Positions 48,491 through 60,911 of a stretch of 64,000 nt of DNA are shown piece after piece. The notes beneath the pieces were generated by a model. It was not told the origin of the DNA and did no database searches. It saw only the letters and a program-made list of their open reading frames with translations. A program made the position numbers and the translations under genes. The DNA is taken from assembly GCA_003049465.1 (NCBI GenBank), contig PYSS01000082.1, forward strand, positions 1 to 64,000, in the 5' to 3' direction. The DNA is from Magnaporthiopsis rhizophila. Lineage: Eukaryota > Ascomycota > Sordariomycetes > Magnaporthales > Magnaporthaceae. How positions within the stretch are numbered: the first letter of the stretch is position 1; every line of letters begins with the position of its first letter.

Positions 48491-51400
48491 GAAATAAGAG
48501 AGAAGCAGAACCCAACGCGAATTACAGCCCCAGCTTTGTTGCCGTTACAACTTGCTTTTGCGCCCCACGGTAACCCCCATCCCTCCCCAGTGGCGCCAGG
48601 ACGTCACGAGCCCTGTTTGAGGCATCCATCGCCCCTGGGAGCCATTTGCTGCCTTTGCTGTAATGCAAGAGGCTGAAATAAGCCTTCTCCTTTTCGAGTG
48701 GGTTCGACACTTCCGCGGACGTGTGTGTATCCCGGCACTGGGCTCCCTGGTCACCGCGTCGCATCTAGCCCTGCAATTTTCCACGCGAGAAAACAACAAG
48801 GGACCTCTCCGGGGTCGAGGAATGGGACGCCCCAGCCGCGCCCGGCTGAGCCTTGCGCCCCCAGTAGCTCAGCTAATAAACACTGCGACGCGATCTACAA
48901 CGCATCCGCTGCCTAGCGCCGTTTTCCGATTTCCAAATACCCACCTGTGCCATGCTTGCCATCCCATTATATCCCCTAAACAGGGGTGAACCTGGCAAGC
49001 AAGAAGAGCGGGCATCCTAGCAACCACCCTCCCGAACCTTATCAGGCGTGGCAGAGCAGGCTGATCTCCCCTGGCGATTTCTGGATACCGCGGGGAGGCC
49101 GGAGTTTTGTGCGCACCGGTGTTCGCTAAGGGGGGAGGGATCCAATGCCGTGCGACCATTCGACCTACTTATGTAATCCTGCCCAGTCGGGACAGCGACC
49201 TGACACCTGCCGGGGAAGACACCCCTGCGTCCGGCTTCTAGAACGTTGTACCTGGTGTCCACTCCGACCGGCACGAGCCATCCCATTCTCACACCTTTAT
49301 CTGTCGGTACCACCATGCTACAATGAGGGCCAGGTCATGTTTGCTCCCGATCCTTGGTGCTACCCTGTGCCCCATCTGCCATTGCACCCACTGTGTGTGA
49401 CACTTGTCCGCCGTCGTAAAGTCATGCTGGTTGAAGAATGTTTCCGCCATTCTACTGCTTGTGTGTTCCCCGAGCAAAGCTCGAGTCGAGTTCGAAAGCG
49501 TGATTGCACAGGTCGGGGCCTTGGCGACGAATTACACAGCTCATTTGCTGATTGCCCTCGGAGGGCGCTTTCTTGTAGCAAGGATAAATCTCGTGATGAT
49601 GGTCGGTCATCACCGCTCTGGAGCCAGCCCAATTGGTCCATCACACCTCCCAAGTCATCCGTTTTATCACATGACACAACCAGGCCCAAACGCCAACCAC
49701 GCCGCGCTCCGAAAAACATGCCGACCCCGGTGAAAGCGAGGATCCACAGCTATGTGATGTGACTCCCTGCGAATGGCTAGGCGCTTTCTGGCCCTGGCAG
49801 TCATCCCTTCTGCTAAGTCGCCAGGCCAGCCATCAGCGTCTCAAAATCGCAGATCCGCGCGAACTCGCAGCGCGGCCATGGGCGAGGAGGTCCGACTTTT
49901 TCGTAGTGCGATAGCCGCTGCGGGAGCTGACCGGACGTCGGCAAATGCCACAAGTCGTGCAAGGTCATGATGCCGTTTGTGGATCACACCCGGTCAAGGT
50001 TCGTTTCCGTCGCGCCACACGCGGGCTTGCAGGAAGCTTGGTCGTGTCTACTACAAGAAAGGTAGGCAGTGCCTACCTCTAGAGGCTTATCTCTGCCCCT
50101 GAATGACGATCTCCTGATGCCATCACGTTTCCCAACGCAGCCTGCCGCGTACGGTGACCATGTCATGCCCATGCCGAGTATTGTTCTTTTGCAGATTATC
50201 ATTTGAACTGGCCGGATACAGCTACTTTCCACAGTAACCACACTAGATGGCCAATATCCAATCGGTCCTTTTGGCGACTCCTGCTCCTCCATCCTCGTAT
50301 AGTTCCTCCATTGGCTTTCCGTAGCCAATCCTGGCCGCTCCAGCCTCCATAGCGCGACTTTCGGCGATGCCCGCAGCCAGGGAACGCTGTTGTCGCAAGT
50401 AGGGGTTGTTGCGAAAGGTGCCGTCCAACGTTCGAGATCGGGTTCTGCCGTTCATTGAGCGGTTAGCAGATGCTCGCGAGCCACCGGAGCTGTTCAGAGG
50501 CAGCAGGACCTTGCCTCAGCCTTAGCTTATACAGCAACGGTTTTAGAAGGGAAGCGCAAAGAGGAGAAAGGGGCAATGCCTGCGCAGTCATCGGTGTCGT
50601 ATCTACATTTGCGGGCTAATAAGGAGGCAGGGAAAGCTCAACCACTCAGTGCTGTCCATTTTGCAGGAGGATCAAGCGTACCCAAAGCATCTAGGAGACT
50701 TCTGGGCCTCTTTCTAGCACCGGCTTGAGACGGTAGACCGCGTGTGCTGGCGCGGGAGGCCGCGCCGGCTTGGGTGGCCTTGGGCGGATAATCACACGTT
50801 TCTCGTCTTCCATGGTGGTAGGGAATGGGAGGATGGCAATGTCGCGGGCTGGTATGACTTGGAGGAGAGGAAACTGATGAAGTACACCAGCACTTCCTGC
50901 AACGGATGATAGAAATAAAGGCAAAAGACCATATGAGAGGACGGAATGATGTGGGAACCGCAGGTGGAAGCAAAGATGCGAGCAGAGAAGGAACGGGACT
51001 GGCGGCGGCCACACTTGTATCCCGAGGGAAGGCCGTAGTTAACTTATTCACTAGGTAAAGCCTAACTTCGCCAGCACCTTTCGGGCAGTAAACCCCACAG
51101 GCTCGCTACGTCTTCGCCATGGCCTGAGGGATCCTGCCGCACAAGCTGATTTTGGATACAGTAAAGAACAGTGGGTACCTACCTTTTGGTAGTGAACTGG
51201 AATGGCTCGATGGAGGCTTGAACATGGCTTCAACTGAAGGCTCAATCAACTGCAGGATCGACTGGGTGGAGTCTCAGCTGAAGGCTGATTGGCGGGATTG
51301 TATACAAATTGGTGTCGCGCGGGTTGCGCTATGCTCGCTAGTAGTGTCCTCTCACCAATGTGGTTAGAGGGCAGGTCTGCCGAAGCAACTCCCGGCAGAG

Positions 51401-54400
51401 CGCGCGCACCGCACTTGGCGGCGTTTGGCCGCCCACACATTGCAGGACGGCTTCGGACAGCCACACCCGAAGCTGATGGACTGCGCTCGGCGGTTCTGAT
51501 TGGCGGCCTTGGTGTGGTATGTCCCCACCGTCAAGCGCTAGTGTGATGGATTCTGGTGTTTCGAGATGGCCAAAATCCACAGCCAAGCTGTCAAGGCTCT
51601 GAGCTGAACATCCGCCTCGTGTCGACAGCGAAGAGATTTGATCCTTTGTCCCTCCATCTCGTTCCACGAACCAGGCGTTTAATCATCCCCAAATTAGCCA
51701 ATTTGCACTGGGAACCGTATGTGGACGGGATTCAAGATACACTGGAAAGAAAAAAACCGACTTTCTGCGAGATCCCTTAGAACAGAAATGGGAAAAGCCC
51801 TAAAGAGGGCCGGGTCGCGATCGACCTCGGTGTTCGCTTAACCTTGGGCTTCGTCTGGTGACGTAATTCCTAGTACCGCAAGTCCCAGCCTACCCCCAAT
51901 GGCAGGGGGGTTACCAATTGGACAGTGGCGGGCTAGAGAATTCCCTGCACCAGGGAGCGCGTTCCATACCATATCCGGCCACGCCGGCATCTGCGGCGGC
52001 GCGTTCCTACGACAGACGGAGAAACCACGGACTTGGTTGTGGCCGATCGCCATGTCGGGTTGGGAACCCAGGCGTTCTGGAAACATCAGCTGTGTACCTA
52101 GCCAAGGTATCCCGGCTCCCTTGCAGTACCCCGATTCTGAGGTCCTGGCGCCTGGTCACGAGCTAGCTGGGAGTTTGGTGGGTTTGACGACTGTCCTTTC
52201 CAGCTTGGATCGGCTGCGCCTTCGGGCCTTGGAGCCTCCATGGCAGTCTCGAGTGGAAAACGCTCGGAGTCGCGCAAGCTTGGGGAAGAGAATTTGAAAA
52301 AGGGCGAGGCTGGTATTGGGCGGTGGCCTGTACCATTTTGGCACTTGGCATCCAATAGTTCTCGGTGTGTTGGACGTACCATGACTCGACTGCCCGTGTT
52401 GCAGGATTGGCAAGGCTCTGGTGGACCTGGCATGTGAGCTAGGCAATGCTTCGGCGCCAACAGGAGAAAATTGCCCTCTTTTTGTCTTGGGAGAAGGGCC
52501 GAAAGCCGCAAAAGGCAGTTTGTTTGCAAAGAAAGTGATCGTCCCTTCCTTTTTAGGTTCATCTCCTAGACACCAAACGGTGTCAGGGGTGAGTCGATAT
52601 GAATCATTGAAGTCTATGGGCCGTCGGGCTTCGCGGGTGAAGGACGGATGGCAGATGTAAGCTTGGTGACGGGTGGGCATGCCCGCTGGCGCTTGCGGAC
52701 GAACCAAAGTCGCGAAGGCTGCAAAATCCGGAACGGGCCCCATATGGAAGAAAGGGAAAGGCAGAAGCAAAGGCAAGAGGAAGCCGTTTCGTCCTTGTGC
52801 GCCGAGCTGGCGTTCGCGTTGGAAGTACCTGTGTACCACAGCTGTGCAAGCTCTCCTCTGTCGCAGCACATCGAAAAGTACGCCAGAAAACTCGGCTCGA
52901 CTTCATAAACCCCCGATTCACAACCTCCTTTCGTTATTTGGTCTTGGTGCGTGACTACCGAACTTTTCCTAACGGGAGAGGCCGCTCGAGGTTACCTACG
53001 CCAAGTTGGATGCTCCAGCCTAGCCTCGGTCGCGAACCCAGCCTCTGGCCAGAACCGAGCGACGTCCTCGGCGAGCCGTACAGGGGCCTCCGCTGGCCCA
53101 GGTCACCATATCTAACGTAACCTTTGCATCACCTCTTCCCCCTGGTGGAAGAGGGCATCTACCCAGACTTTCGGGTTTCAGCAGAAATCCCAGCACTCGC
53201 TCGCTGGTGGAGCCGGTGCCTTGGGGCCAATGGATTATTGCGTACCTGCTGGCTGTGCCAAATCATTCGTTGGTGCCGATGAATATGCCGAAACCGCGTG
53301 ACGCAGGGGGTAAGCGCAGCCGATGCGCGTCGAGATTGGAACCATGCAAGAGACAGGACAGTCTCGTCCTCTCGTTTCCCCAGCCGTCCGTCAATGCCGC
53401 CAGGGAGGGTATCGGAGCGTTGAGGCTAGTTGCATACTGCAGGCGTGCACTGTGCTGGGGAACCCAGCAGCGGCAGACGTGAAGAGTGACTTTGCGGGAT
53501 GTGAATGCGTGAGCGAGAAACAGTGAACTCGATAACCCATGTAACTGGCGTGCCTTCACACCTAATCTCTAACCTGACACCACAGCCCATTCACGCCACT
53601 ATGCTAACCCAGAGCGCCGCTACCCTCCATTGCCTGGCTACAGATCCTCCCTCATACTTCCGATACCAGGACATACGTTCCCCGCGGTTTGCACTAAACG
53701 CTTGGTGGACCTGTTGAGACGCTTCTTAGGATTTGGAGAACATGACTGCTGGACCACCATATTGTGTGTGGTGTCTCCGTAATGTGTGTTTGCTTACTCC
53801 GTCTTGTAGTCTGGTGCTGGGCCTGCGATGCGCGACGGGTCTCGAACGACGGGCTCTCCTGTGACGACTGATTTTCCTCAGGCGACTGGGCTTGGTCGGT
53901 GGGCTGACCCTCCCGAAGGCGTAGGTTGCGGCTGGGGCAGCGGCCTCGGCCGAGCGATGATGCGCTTTTCCGGCATGATTGAGCAGCGGTTGAGGTGGAG
54001 TATGTAGAGGGCTAGTTGCCTTGGGATTGGTTTTCGATGGAGAAGACAAGAAAGAGGTAACTTGAGCCTGTGAGCCTAGCGATCTGATGGCGGCAACGGG
54101 GAGAGTTTGGGGCACCGCCAAATATATATACACGGATGCCATCAAATTGGTACAGACGGAAGCAAGCGGTACCACCCCAGGGTGGCACCTTGTACACATG
54201 TAACGATGACGGTGGACTTGGGATGCCAAAGCCGGCCAGACTCTCACGACTGCAACAGAAACACGCGAGAGCGATTGCCCATAGCCAATGGCAGCACATT
54301 CCGACTCGGACACCACGCATCCGTCAAGCGAGGCAGAGCGACATCCCCATGCGAGCGGTCGAAAAGGGGTACAGGATGACGGCCGATGTCGAGAGGCCGC

Positions 54401-55060
54401 TCGTAGGAAGCTTGGAGCTGAAACTTGAGCCGCTGTCCGCACCCGCGGGGATCGATCCGAGTCGATGGTTGGTTTTAGCCCCTGTTCACCGCGAGAAGTG
54501 GAGTGTCGTTGAGAGGTAACTCCTGCCGCATGAAGGGCAAGTCCAGCCGTCAAGACCTGATCGGCGCCGAGGCGAGCGGCGGGCCACCAGGGGGTCAGAA
54601 AAGCCGGCCCAACAGGGCCTGTAAAATTTCAAAAAGCGCACGATCCTACCTGACAGGTCGTATCTGGAGCCTCATCCCGCGGGCTGAGAGGAAAAGGAGA
54701 AGGTCACGGCAGGGGGTAGTTCGGCTCGAAGTGAACAGACACCCGGAACGGCGGGGCATTTGGGTACTGTGCGCACTGCCGGTGGTCTTGACTAGAAGAA
54801 ATGCTAGCGGTATTGCGCTCGCATGCCCGCCTGCTTGATTTCGTTCTGTTAGTAGCAGGGATGAGATTGTTCAAATCGCCGATCTCCTCCATGAGCGCAC
54901 GACGGTGATGAGTAGTGTCTCTGGACGAGGGGAAACTAGCGAGTCGAGAAGTTGGATCTGGCAGATACGCATATTCGTGTGCCCGCACGGATACACAGGG
55001 GACAGACACAAGGGCAGGGAAGTCGGCATCGCAGCATTGATCTGGGCTAGGATAACGAAA

Positions 55061-55070
55061 TACCTAGGTA
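55061..55070. repeat. TACCTAGGTA palindrome
   Basis: Perfect 10-bp inverted repeat in intergenic DNA, same sequence as at 44291. Confidence 0.8.
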
Positions 55071-56237
55071 GCCCTCGCCCGACAGGTGAATGAGGAGATC
55101 ATGGCAGCTTCTCCGTAGGCTGAGGCTGAGCCAGGCAGATGACCCTTGCGTCTATAACGTTGCAGTCAAAGCGCTGGCCGACTAAGCCAAGGAGGGGTGC
55201 GTCTCTACGCCGCCTGGGTTAAGATGCTGATTGCCGGAGGCAAAGCGATCCCTGCTCCGATTTGACCATCCCAGACAGCCTGGAGGCTCGGTGAGGGCGG
55301 AAATTAGTTGGTCTTCCGCGGGATTGGTGGGTGGGCTGCCACAACACCTCGGTCAAGAATTCCTACCTGATAAACCACCACTTTTAGCGTGGTTTTTTTG
55401 CGGCGACGCTTGCGGGGGAGCTTGCCCAGCCCGACACGACTTGCTCTAGGGGCTGGCGGCGCCCCTGCCCTGATTGGAGCGGCGAGCATCATGCTGTCTG
55501 CTACCTGCTGACAGGACCAGGGGCTGCAGTAGGCTAAGCACTGCTTCGGCCAACCATACCGGCCTGCGTCCGCCGATCTTGTTGGCGCGACCGTGTGCAT
55601 GTCGGGACCGAGGAGCTAGCAAGTCGCGATGGGACTCCGCGAACCCCTGCGAACCCAAATATGAGGCCTCACCCACAGAGTTCTGACTCACCAGGCGAGC
55701 CGGCGTGGGGGTCCTCCAGAGCCTTTTCCCGTCGGCGGAGGCGAGCAGCCTCACTCCCAACCACCCGCCAAGGTAATATTACGCGGACCGGAAACCGGGA
55801 GTTACATCCCGGAGGTCGCAGAGATTGGCATTTACGCCCGGCTGGTACGGACTGCACAGGAAATTCTGCAGCCAGGGGTCGAGCACCAAGCTAGTGTCGT
55901 CGGAGCTCCTCGAGATGGAGTGAGAGTTTCCTGGATGGACAAGCAAGGTTTGAATCTTTGGATAGAACCAAATGACGCCAGGAGGACCAAGAAGGACTCG
56001 AGATGGCGATTCAAACACTGTGCTATATCTAAACACTGGTGAGCTCAGACGGATGGCTGAGTTGCGGGTGCAGGTTCTAAGTGTTGGCTGAAATTGGGAA
56101 GGTGTTGTTGATTGGGACCAACATAAGCAACTCCTAATTGGCGCGACAGCCAATGGAATCCACCCCACAATTCAATGTGTTACCTTATCCACTCACTTGA
56201 CTTGAGATGAACATTGGAAGGAAGGAACCATGGGACG

Positions 56238-56243
56238 ACGCGT
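56238..56243. promoter_or_regulatory. Single ACGCGT element upstream of cdc16
   Basis: One MluI-box hexamer 190 bp upstream of the cdc16 ATG. A lone site may be chance; it is noted because the gene is cell-cycle related. Confidence 0.3.
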
Positions 56244-56433
56244 CAAACGTTGAATAGCGCAACACCTATGACCTAATTGCGGCTCAGCCCTGCTCCGACG
56301 ACACTCGTAGGATCGACCACGAATTCCTTATCCTACAACCGCCAAATCGATTCTAGCCCCGAGGCTGCTCGACAACAATTGCAAACACCGTCGCCCGCCT
56401 CCCGTGGGCTGAGCGCATGTGGGTCGTGTCGTG

Positions 56434-58445
56434 ATGGAGCAGTTCCTACGCGACTGGAGGCAAGAGGCTCTAAACAAAGCACAATACGAGTCCGCCATCT
56501 TCGTCGGCGACAAATTGTTGGCGCTGACGAGTTCGTTTTCCTGTTTTCTGTCCTGCTTTCGTTGGAGACTGATTTAAATCTAACCTATGGGCTACGGGAC
56601 GGCATAGATGACGACAAGGACGCCTTCTGGCTCGCTCAGGTTCATTTTGCTAGCGGCAACTTCACTCGAGCGCAGGCGCTGCTGTCGAAGTCGGACCTCG
56701 TGGCGCGCAACCCGTCGTGTCGATACCTGTCGGCCCACTGCCTGATCAAGCAGTCGCAGTTCGAGGAGGCGCTCGCGGTGCTGGGCGACCGCAACCCCAC
56801 ATACCTCATCCCGACGGCGTCAAACAAGCGGAGGACGCGCGAGGTGCGGACCAAGACCAACGGCAGCTCAAGCCACAATGGAGTGAAGGCGCAGACGGCG
56901 GCGGAGCGGCAGCAGCAGCTGCGCGGCGAGGAGGCGGCGGCGGCGGACGAGGAGGAGGCGCTGGTGAGGCGGTACGAGGCGGGCATGTGCTACCTGCGGG
57001 GGCTCTGCTTCGCCAAGCAGAACGCGTTCGACCGGGCCAAGGAGTGCTACAAGGACGCGGTGCGGATCGACGTGCAGTGCTTCGAGGCGTTCCAGCAGCT
57101 GACCAAGAACAACCTCATGTCGCCGCGCGAGGAGTGGGAGTTCCTCGACACGCTCGGGTTCGACGCGATCCGGGTGGACGGGCCCGAGGGCGGCGGCGAC
57201 ATATCGGCCGAGGCGGCCAGCTTCACAAAGATGCTCTACAGCACGCGGCTGTCAAAGTACCGCAACCAGGCGGCGTTCAAGACGGCGACGGAGGCGCTGT
57301 CGAGCCACTACGGGCTCGCCGACAACCCGGACCTGCTGCTGGCGCGGGCGGACCTGCTGTACACGCAGTGCCGGTACAAGGAGGCGCTGGCCATGACGGG
57401 CGGGGTGCTGGACGCGGACAGGTACAACTTTGCCGTGTACCCGCTGCACCTGGCGTGCCTGCACGAGCTGCGCATGACCAACGTGCTATTCCTAGTGGCG
57501 CACGACCTAGCGGACCACCACCCGGAGGAGCCGTGCACGTGGCTGGCGGTGGGCGTCTACTACTTCTCCATCGGGCGCGTGGCCGAGGCGCGGCGCTACT
57601 TCAGCAAGGCGAGCATGATGGACGCGCACTTTGGGCCGGCCTGGATCGGGTTCGCCCACACGTTCGCGGCCGAGGGCGAGCACGACCAGGCCATCTCGGC
57701 CTACTCGACGGCGGCGCGGCTCTTTATGGGCACGCACCTGCCGCAGGTGTTTCTGGGCATGCAGAACCACGCCATGAACAACATGACGGTGGCCGAGGAG
57801 TTCCTCAAGACGGCCTACGAGCTCTGCCGCGACGACCCGCTGCTACTCAACGAGATGGGCGTCGTCTTCTACCACCAGGACCGGCTCAAAGAGGCGGCCC
57901 AGATGTTCCAGCGCGCCCTCGACGTGGCGGCCGACGGCGACCTCGAGCCGCAGGCGTGGCTGTCGTCGCGCACCAACCTGGCGCACGCGTACCGGCGGCT
58001 GCGGCTGCACGCGGACGCGCTCGACCAGTTCGACGAGGTGCTGAGGCTGGGCGGCAAGGATCCGGCCATATTCTGCGCCAAGGGCCTGATCCACCTGGAC
58101 CAGGGCCGGCCCGAGGAGGCCGTGGTGGTGCTGCACGAGGCCCTGGCGGTCAGCCCGCAGGACCCCATCGCCACGGAGCTGCTGGGCAAGGCGCTCGACC
58201 AGACGGCCGGCGTCAGCCTGGGGCCCGACGACGACCTGGCCGACGTCGAGGCCTTTGAGCAGGACCTGGCCCGGCGCGAGCGCACCATGCGGCTGCGGCG
58301 GCGCGGCGACCACCCGCACGGTAGTAGGGCTGCCGCTGCGGACGGGCCCGTCGTGGGGCTGCGGGCCAGGGATAAAGGCAAGGGTAAAGAGCGGGAGAGG
58401 GCGCACACGCGGGAGAGCGTGATGGACATGAGCGATATTGAGTGA
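56434..58445 (+). CDS. cdc16: Anaphase-promoting complex subunit Cdc16/Apc6 (Cut9)
   Basis: TPR scaffold subunit of the APC/C ubiquitin ligase, which degrades securin and cyclin B. Exons 56434-56530 and 56608-58445, 644 aa. The true start is MEQFLRDWRQEALNKAQYES, in a different frame from the open frame that runs upstream of exon 2. A 77-bp intron (GTTCGT, CTAAC branch, TAG) joins 'GDKLLALT' to 'NDDKDAFWLAQVHF', rebuilding the family N-terminus. At least ten TPR-like helix pairs follow (AGMCYLRGLCFAKQNAFDRA; WLAVGVYYFSIGRVAEARRY; FGPAWIGFAHTFAAEGEHDQ; LLLNEMGVVFYHQDRLKEAA). A basic and acidic low-complexity insert near residues 100-150 (AAERQQQLRGEEAAAADEEE) and a charged tail ending MDMSDIE are likely disordered. 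The donor GTTCGT is slightly unusual, but no other splice restores the conserved N-terminus. Confidence 0.95.
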
Positions 58446-59060
58446 GGGTATTTTGGAGGCAGGGCTGTGTAATTATCATGACATCAAGGACATCGGACTG
58501 TTCCTGCAAGGCGTTCGGGGTCACGGCGACGAACAAGGGTGGACTCAGGGGTATCTCGGCAAACCACAGCATCACTCAATTTACTGCTAGGTACGTAAAC
58601 TCTATACATGCTGATGACTAAGATGGTGAGAGGTGAAGGAGACGACGGGATCGGATTCGCCATTCTATCCGCCAGCGGATTTTACTCGTCAGCCTAATGG
58701 CGCAACGAGGCGGGCCGTCGATGCAGGACAAGTGGGCCACGACACGAGACTTCTCGTTGCTCGCACCCGCTGCTCGCACTCGCCTACGCATGGTGCTCCA
58801 ATCGGCAGTCGGTCTCGTTCCCCAATGGGGTGTGTATGCTGGCTGGGACCTAGGTAACCCCCTGCTCGTCTCGGGCGGATGCTTGATGTGCTGAACAACC
58901 TAAACCAGTTTGCGGCTGATAACGTTAAGGCAAATGGCGGATACAAAAGGAGTGGGTTGGGCGGTCGAGTTAGGACTTTTTAACACCAGTAGACTCGAAT
59001 GATAAAGCCCACTTCCACAGTACAGTATACCAATCACCCCGCCCAAACAACCTAGACAAA
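58446..59060. other. Intergenic between cdc16 and the small membrane protein gene
   Basis: 615 bp, same-strand neighbours. Nothing coding seen. Contains one ACCTAGGT palindrome (58848-58855). Confidence 0.65.
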
Positions 59061-59692
59061 ATGTCCCGCTTCTTCCCCCACGCCGACTACGCCGAGGACC
59101 AGCCGCTGCACCGCACCATAGTGGCGACGCACGTGGCCGCCCGCGCCGTCACCACGGGCGCCCTCGCCGGCGCCGCCGTCTCTGGCGCGCGCGCAATGTT
59201 CTCCAAGACTCCCGCCATCCCTGCCACCGCCACCGCCACCGCCGCAACGACAACACCAAAACCGACGACGACGGCAGCCTTGCGGCTCCTGCGCGCCTCG
59301 GGCTCGGGCGTCGCGTGGACCACGGCGCTGGTCGGGGTGTATCTGGGGTCGCAGATGGCGAGGTGGGAGGCGATTGAGTATGTTTTGCATTGGATCCTCT
59401 CTGCTTATTTTACGACTGTCTAGAGTACCGCGCCTGGCGCCTCATGGAAAATCGGGGCCAGCTCGAGACGGACGATTGGTTCGTCGCGGGGTCGGCCGCC
59501 GGCGTCGCGGCCGCTACGGCGCTGGCCTCGTCCGGGCCTGGTGGTGGTGGTGGTGTGAGAGCCGGGATGCGGCTGCTGGGCTGGAGGGGGATGCTGGGCG
59601 CGGCCGGGTCGGGGAGCGTGGTTGGCATGGTTGGGTATCTGGGCTGGAGGTACGGGGTGAAGAGGGGGCAGCGGGAGGCTGTGGGGATGTGA
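59061..59692 (+). CDS. Small Gly/Ala-rich four-helix membrane protein (DUF1757/Tim17-like plan)
   Basis: Two coding parts: 59061 to about 59377 and about 59424 to 59692, roughly 195 aa. The first encodes MSRFFPHADYAEDQPLHRTI, then a Gly/Ala helix (VTTGALAGAAVSGARAMF), a Thr/Pro linker and a second helix (GSGVAWTTALVGVYLGSQMA). The second encodes YRAWRLMENRGQLETDDW, then helices AGSAAGVAAATAL and GSVVGMVGYLGWRYGV. Four short glycine-rich helices with a central W-R-L-x-E-N block recall small fungal inner-membrane proteins (DUF1757, NDUFA11-like); this is tentative. The obvious intron, GTATGT...CTAG (59378-59423, 46 bp), leaves the parts one base out of frame. Either the junction is non-standard or there is a one-base sequence error. 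Both halves look coding. Confidence 0.65.
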
Positions 59693-59818
59693 ACGTTATT
59701 GTAATATACTCTGATTGTAAAACTGTGTCTGTATTGTATCTGTAACTGGAAGAACAAAACACAAGACTGGCTATTCATTGGGCTCATCATAGTTTCGGCT
59801 AGCTCAAACGCAGCCCGC
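59693..59818. other. Convergent 3' gap
   Basis: Only 126 bp separate the stop of the plus-strand small membrane protein gene and the stop of the minus-strand acetoacetyl-CoA synthetase gene, so their 3' UTRs probably overlap. Confidence 0.6.
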
Positions 59819-60872
59819 TCACAGCCTCGCCCTCTCGCCCACGAGCTTCTCCACCTCGGCAAACTGGTAGTAGTACTCGAGGCTGCCCGGGTTCGCCAGC
59901 GTGCCCGACGGCTTGACCTTGACGCCCGACACGATCTGCTTGACGGGCAGCTCGACCTTTTTCATGTTGACGGTGGTCTTTTTGTTCGTAAGGTTAGCAG
60001 CAGGCACAACAAAGGGCATCATGACAGAGGGAAAGGCACATACCGGAATCTCGGGCGTCTCAAAAATATACTTGGGAACATGCCGCTTCGACAAATCCCG
60101 CGCGATAGCCTCGCGCACCTCGGCCTCCAGCCGCCGGTCGAAGCGACACCCTTTCCTCATGAGCAGGAACAGCACCACGCGCTCGTCAGCATCCCGGGGC
60201 CGCCGCTGCCCGACGCATAGAGAGTCGACGACCCGGTCGGCGAAGCGGCGCTCGAGCACGCCGTAGATCTCGGCGGACCCGAACCGGACGCCCGACGGGT
60301 TCAGCACGCCGTCGGACCGGCCCAGGAAGTAGACGCCGCCCGTGAGCGGGTGGACGGCGCAAAAGTCGCCGTGGGCCCAGGCGTGGTCGAAGCGGGCAAA
60401 GTAGGAGCTGTGGTATTTCGAGCCGGGCGGCGCTCCACCACCGCTGGATTTTCCGCCGTTCACGGCAGGGTCACCTGCGTCGTTCCAGAAAAAGGGTGGG
60501 ATGTTGGGGAAGCTGTTGACGACGACCAGCTCGCCGGGCTCGCCGGGGGTAACTTCCTTGCCGGGACCGTCGGGCTGCAGCGAATCGAAGATGCGCACGT
60601 CCAGGCCTAGCGACATGCCCTGCGTGCCGCCGAGGTAGACGGGCGTGAGAGGGTTCATGGCGCCAAAGCAGCCGGCCTTGCGGGTGGGTTAGTTTTGCCG
60701 CCATCAGTCAGGGCTGGTGATGGGTACCTAGGGACGTACAATGTCGGTGCCTCCAGAGATGTTGGCGAGCTGCGTGTGAGCCGGGAACCCCTTTTCGTAG
60801 AACCACTCGAAGAGCTCTGTAGAAAGCGATGTCAGTCAGCCCCCGGCCCGAAGCATGGCAAAGGGAAAGAAG

Positions 60873-60911
<39 letters not shown>

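Larger units (their letters stand above)
43530..56433. other. Gene-poor region between the DUF6594-like gene and cdc16
   Basis: About 12.9 kb with no recognised gene. Open frames of 180-275 codons (for example 46268-46834, 49145-49762, 53726-54553) give unrecognisable Arg/Ser/Pro/His-rich translations, mostly without an ATG. Two short ATG frames on the minus strand (50813-50691 and 50455-50243) are the best small candidates. Also present are poly(T)/poly(A) runs (44670-44696, 47335-47361, 48381-48490) and CCTAGG-centred palindromes (44291-44317, 47025-47036, 55061-55070). I saw no transposon coding domain or terminal repeats. Confidence 0.55.

Noticed and set aside
49145..49762. 205-codon plus-strand open frame with ATG
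   Set aside because: Cys/Pro/Arg-rich translation without domain, repeats or splice context; likely chance in GC-balanced DNA.
53726..54553. 275-codon minus-strand open frame
   Set aside because: Starts at TTG; translation is Ser/Arg/His-rich and unrecognised; a parallel frame is equally open.
43530..56433. Search for transposon or retroelement remains in the gene-poor zone
   Set aside because: I saw no reverse transcriptase, integrase or transposase motifs, no long terminal repeats and no strong AT bias, so no mobile element is claimed.
56277..56607. Upstream extension of the cdc16 frame
   Set aside because: Starts from a non-ATG codon and passes through a well-formed intron; the conserved N-terminus lies in another frame.
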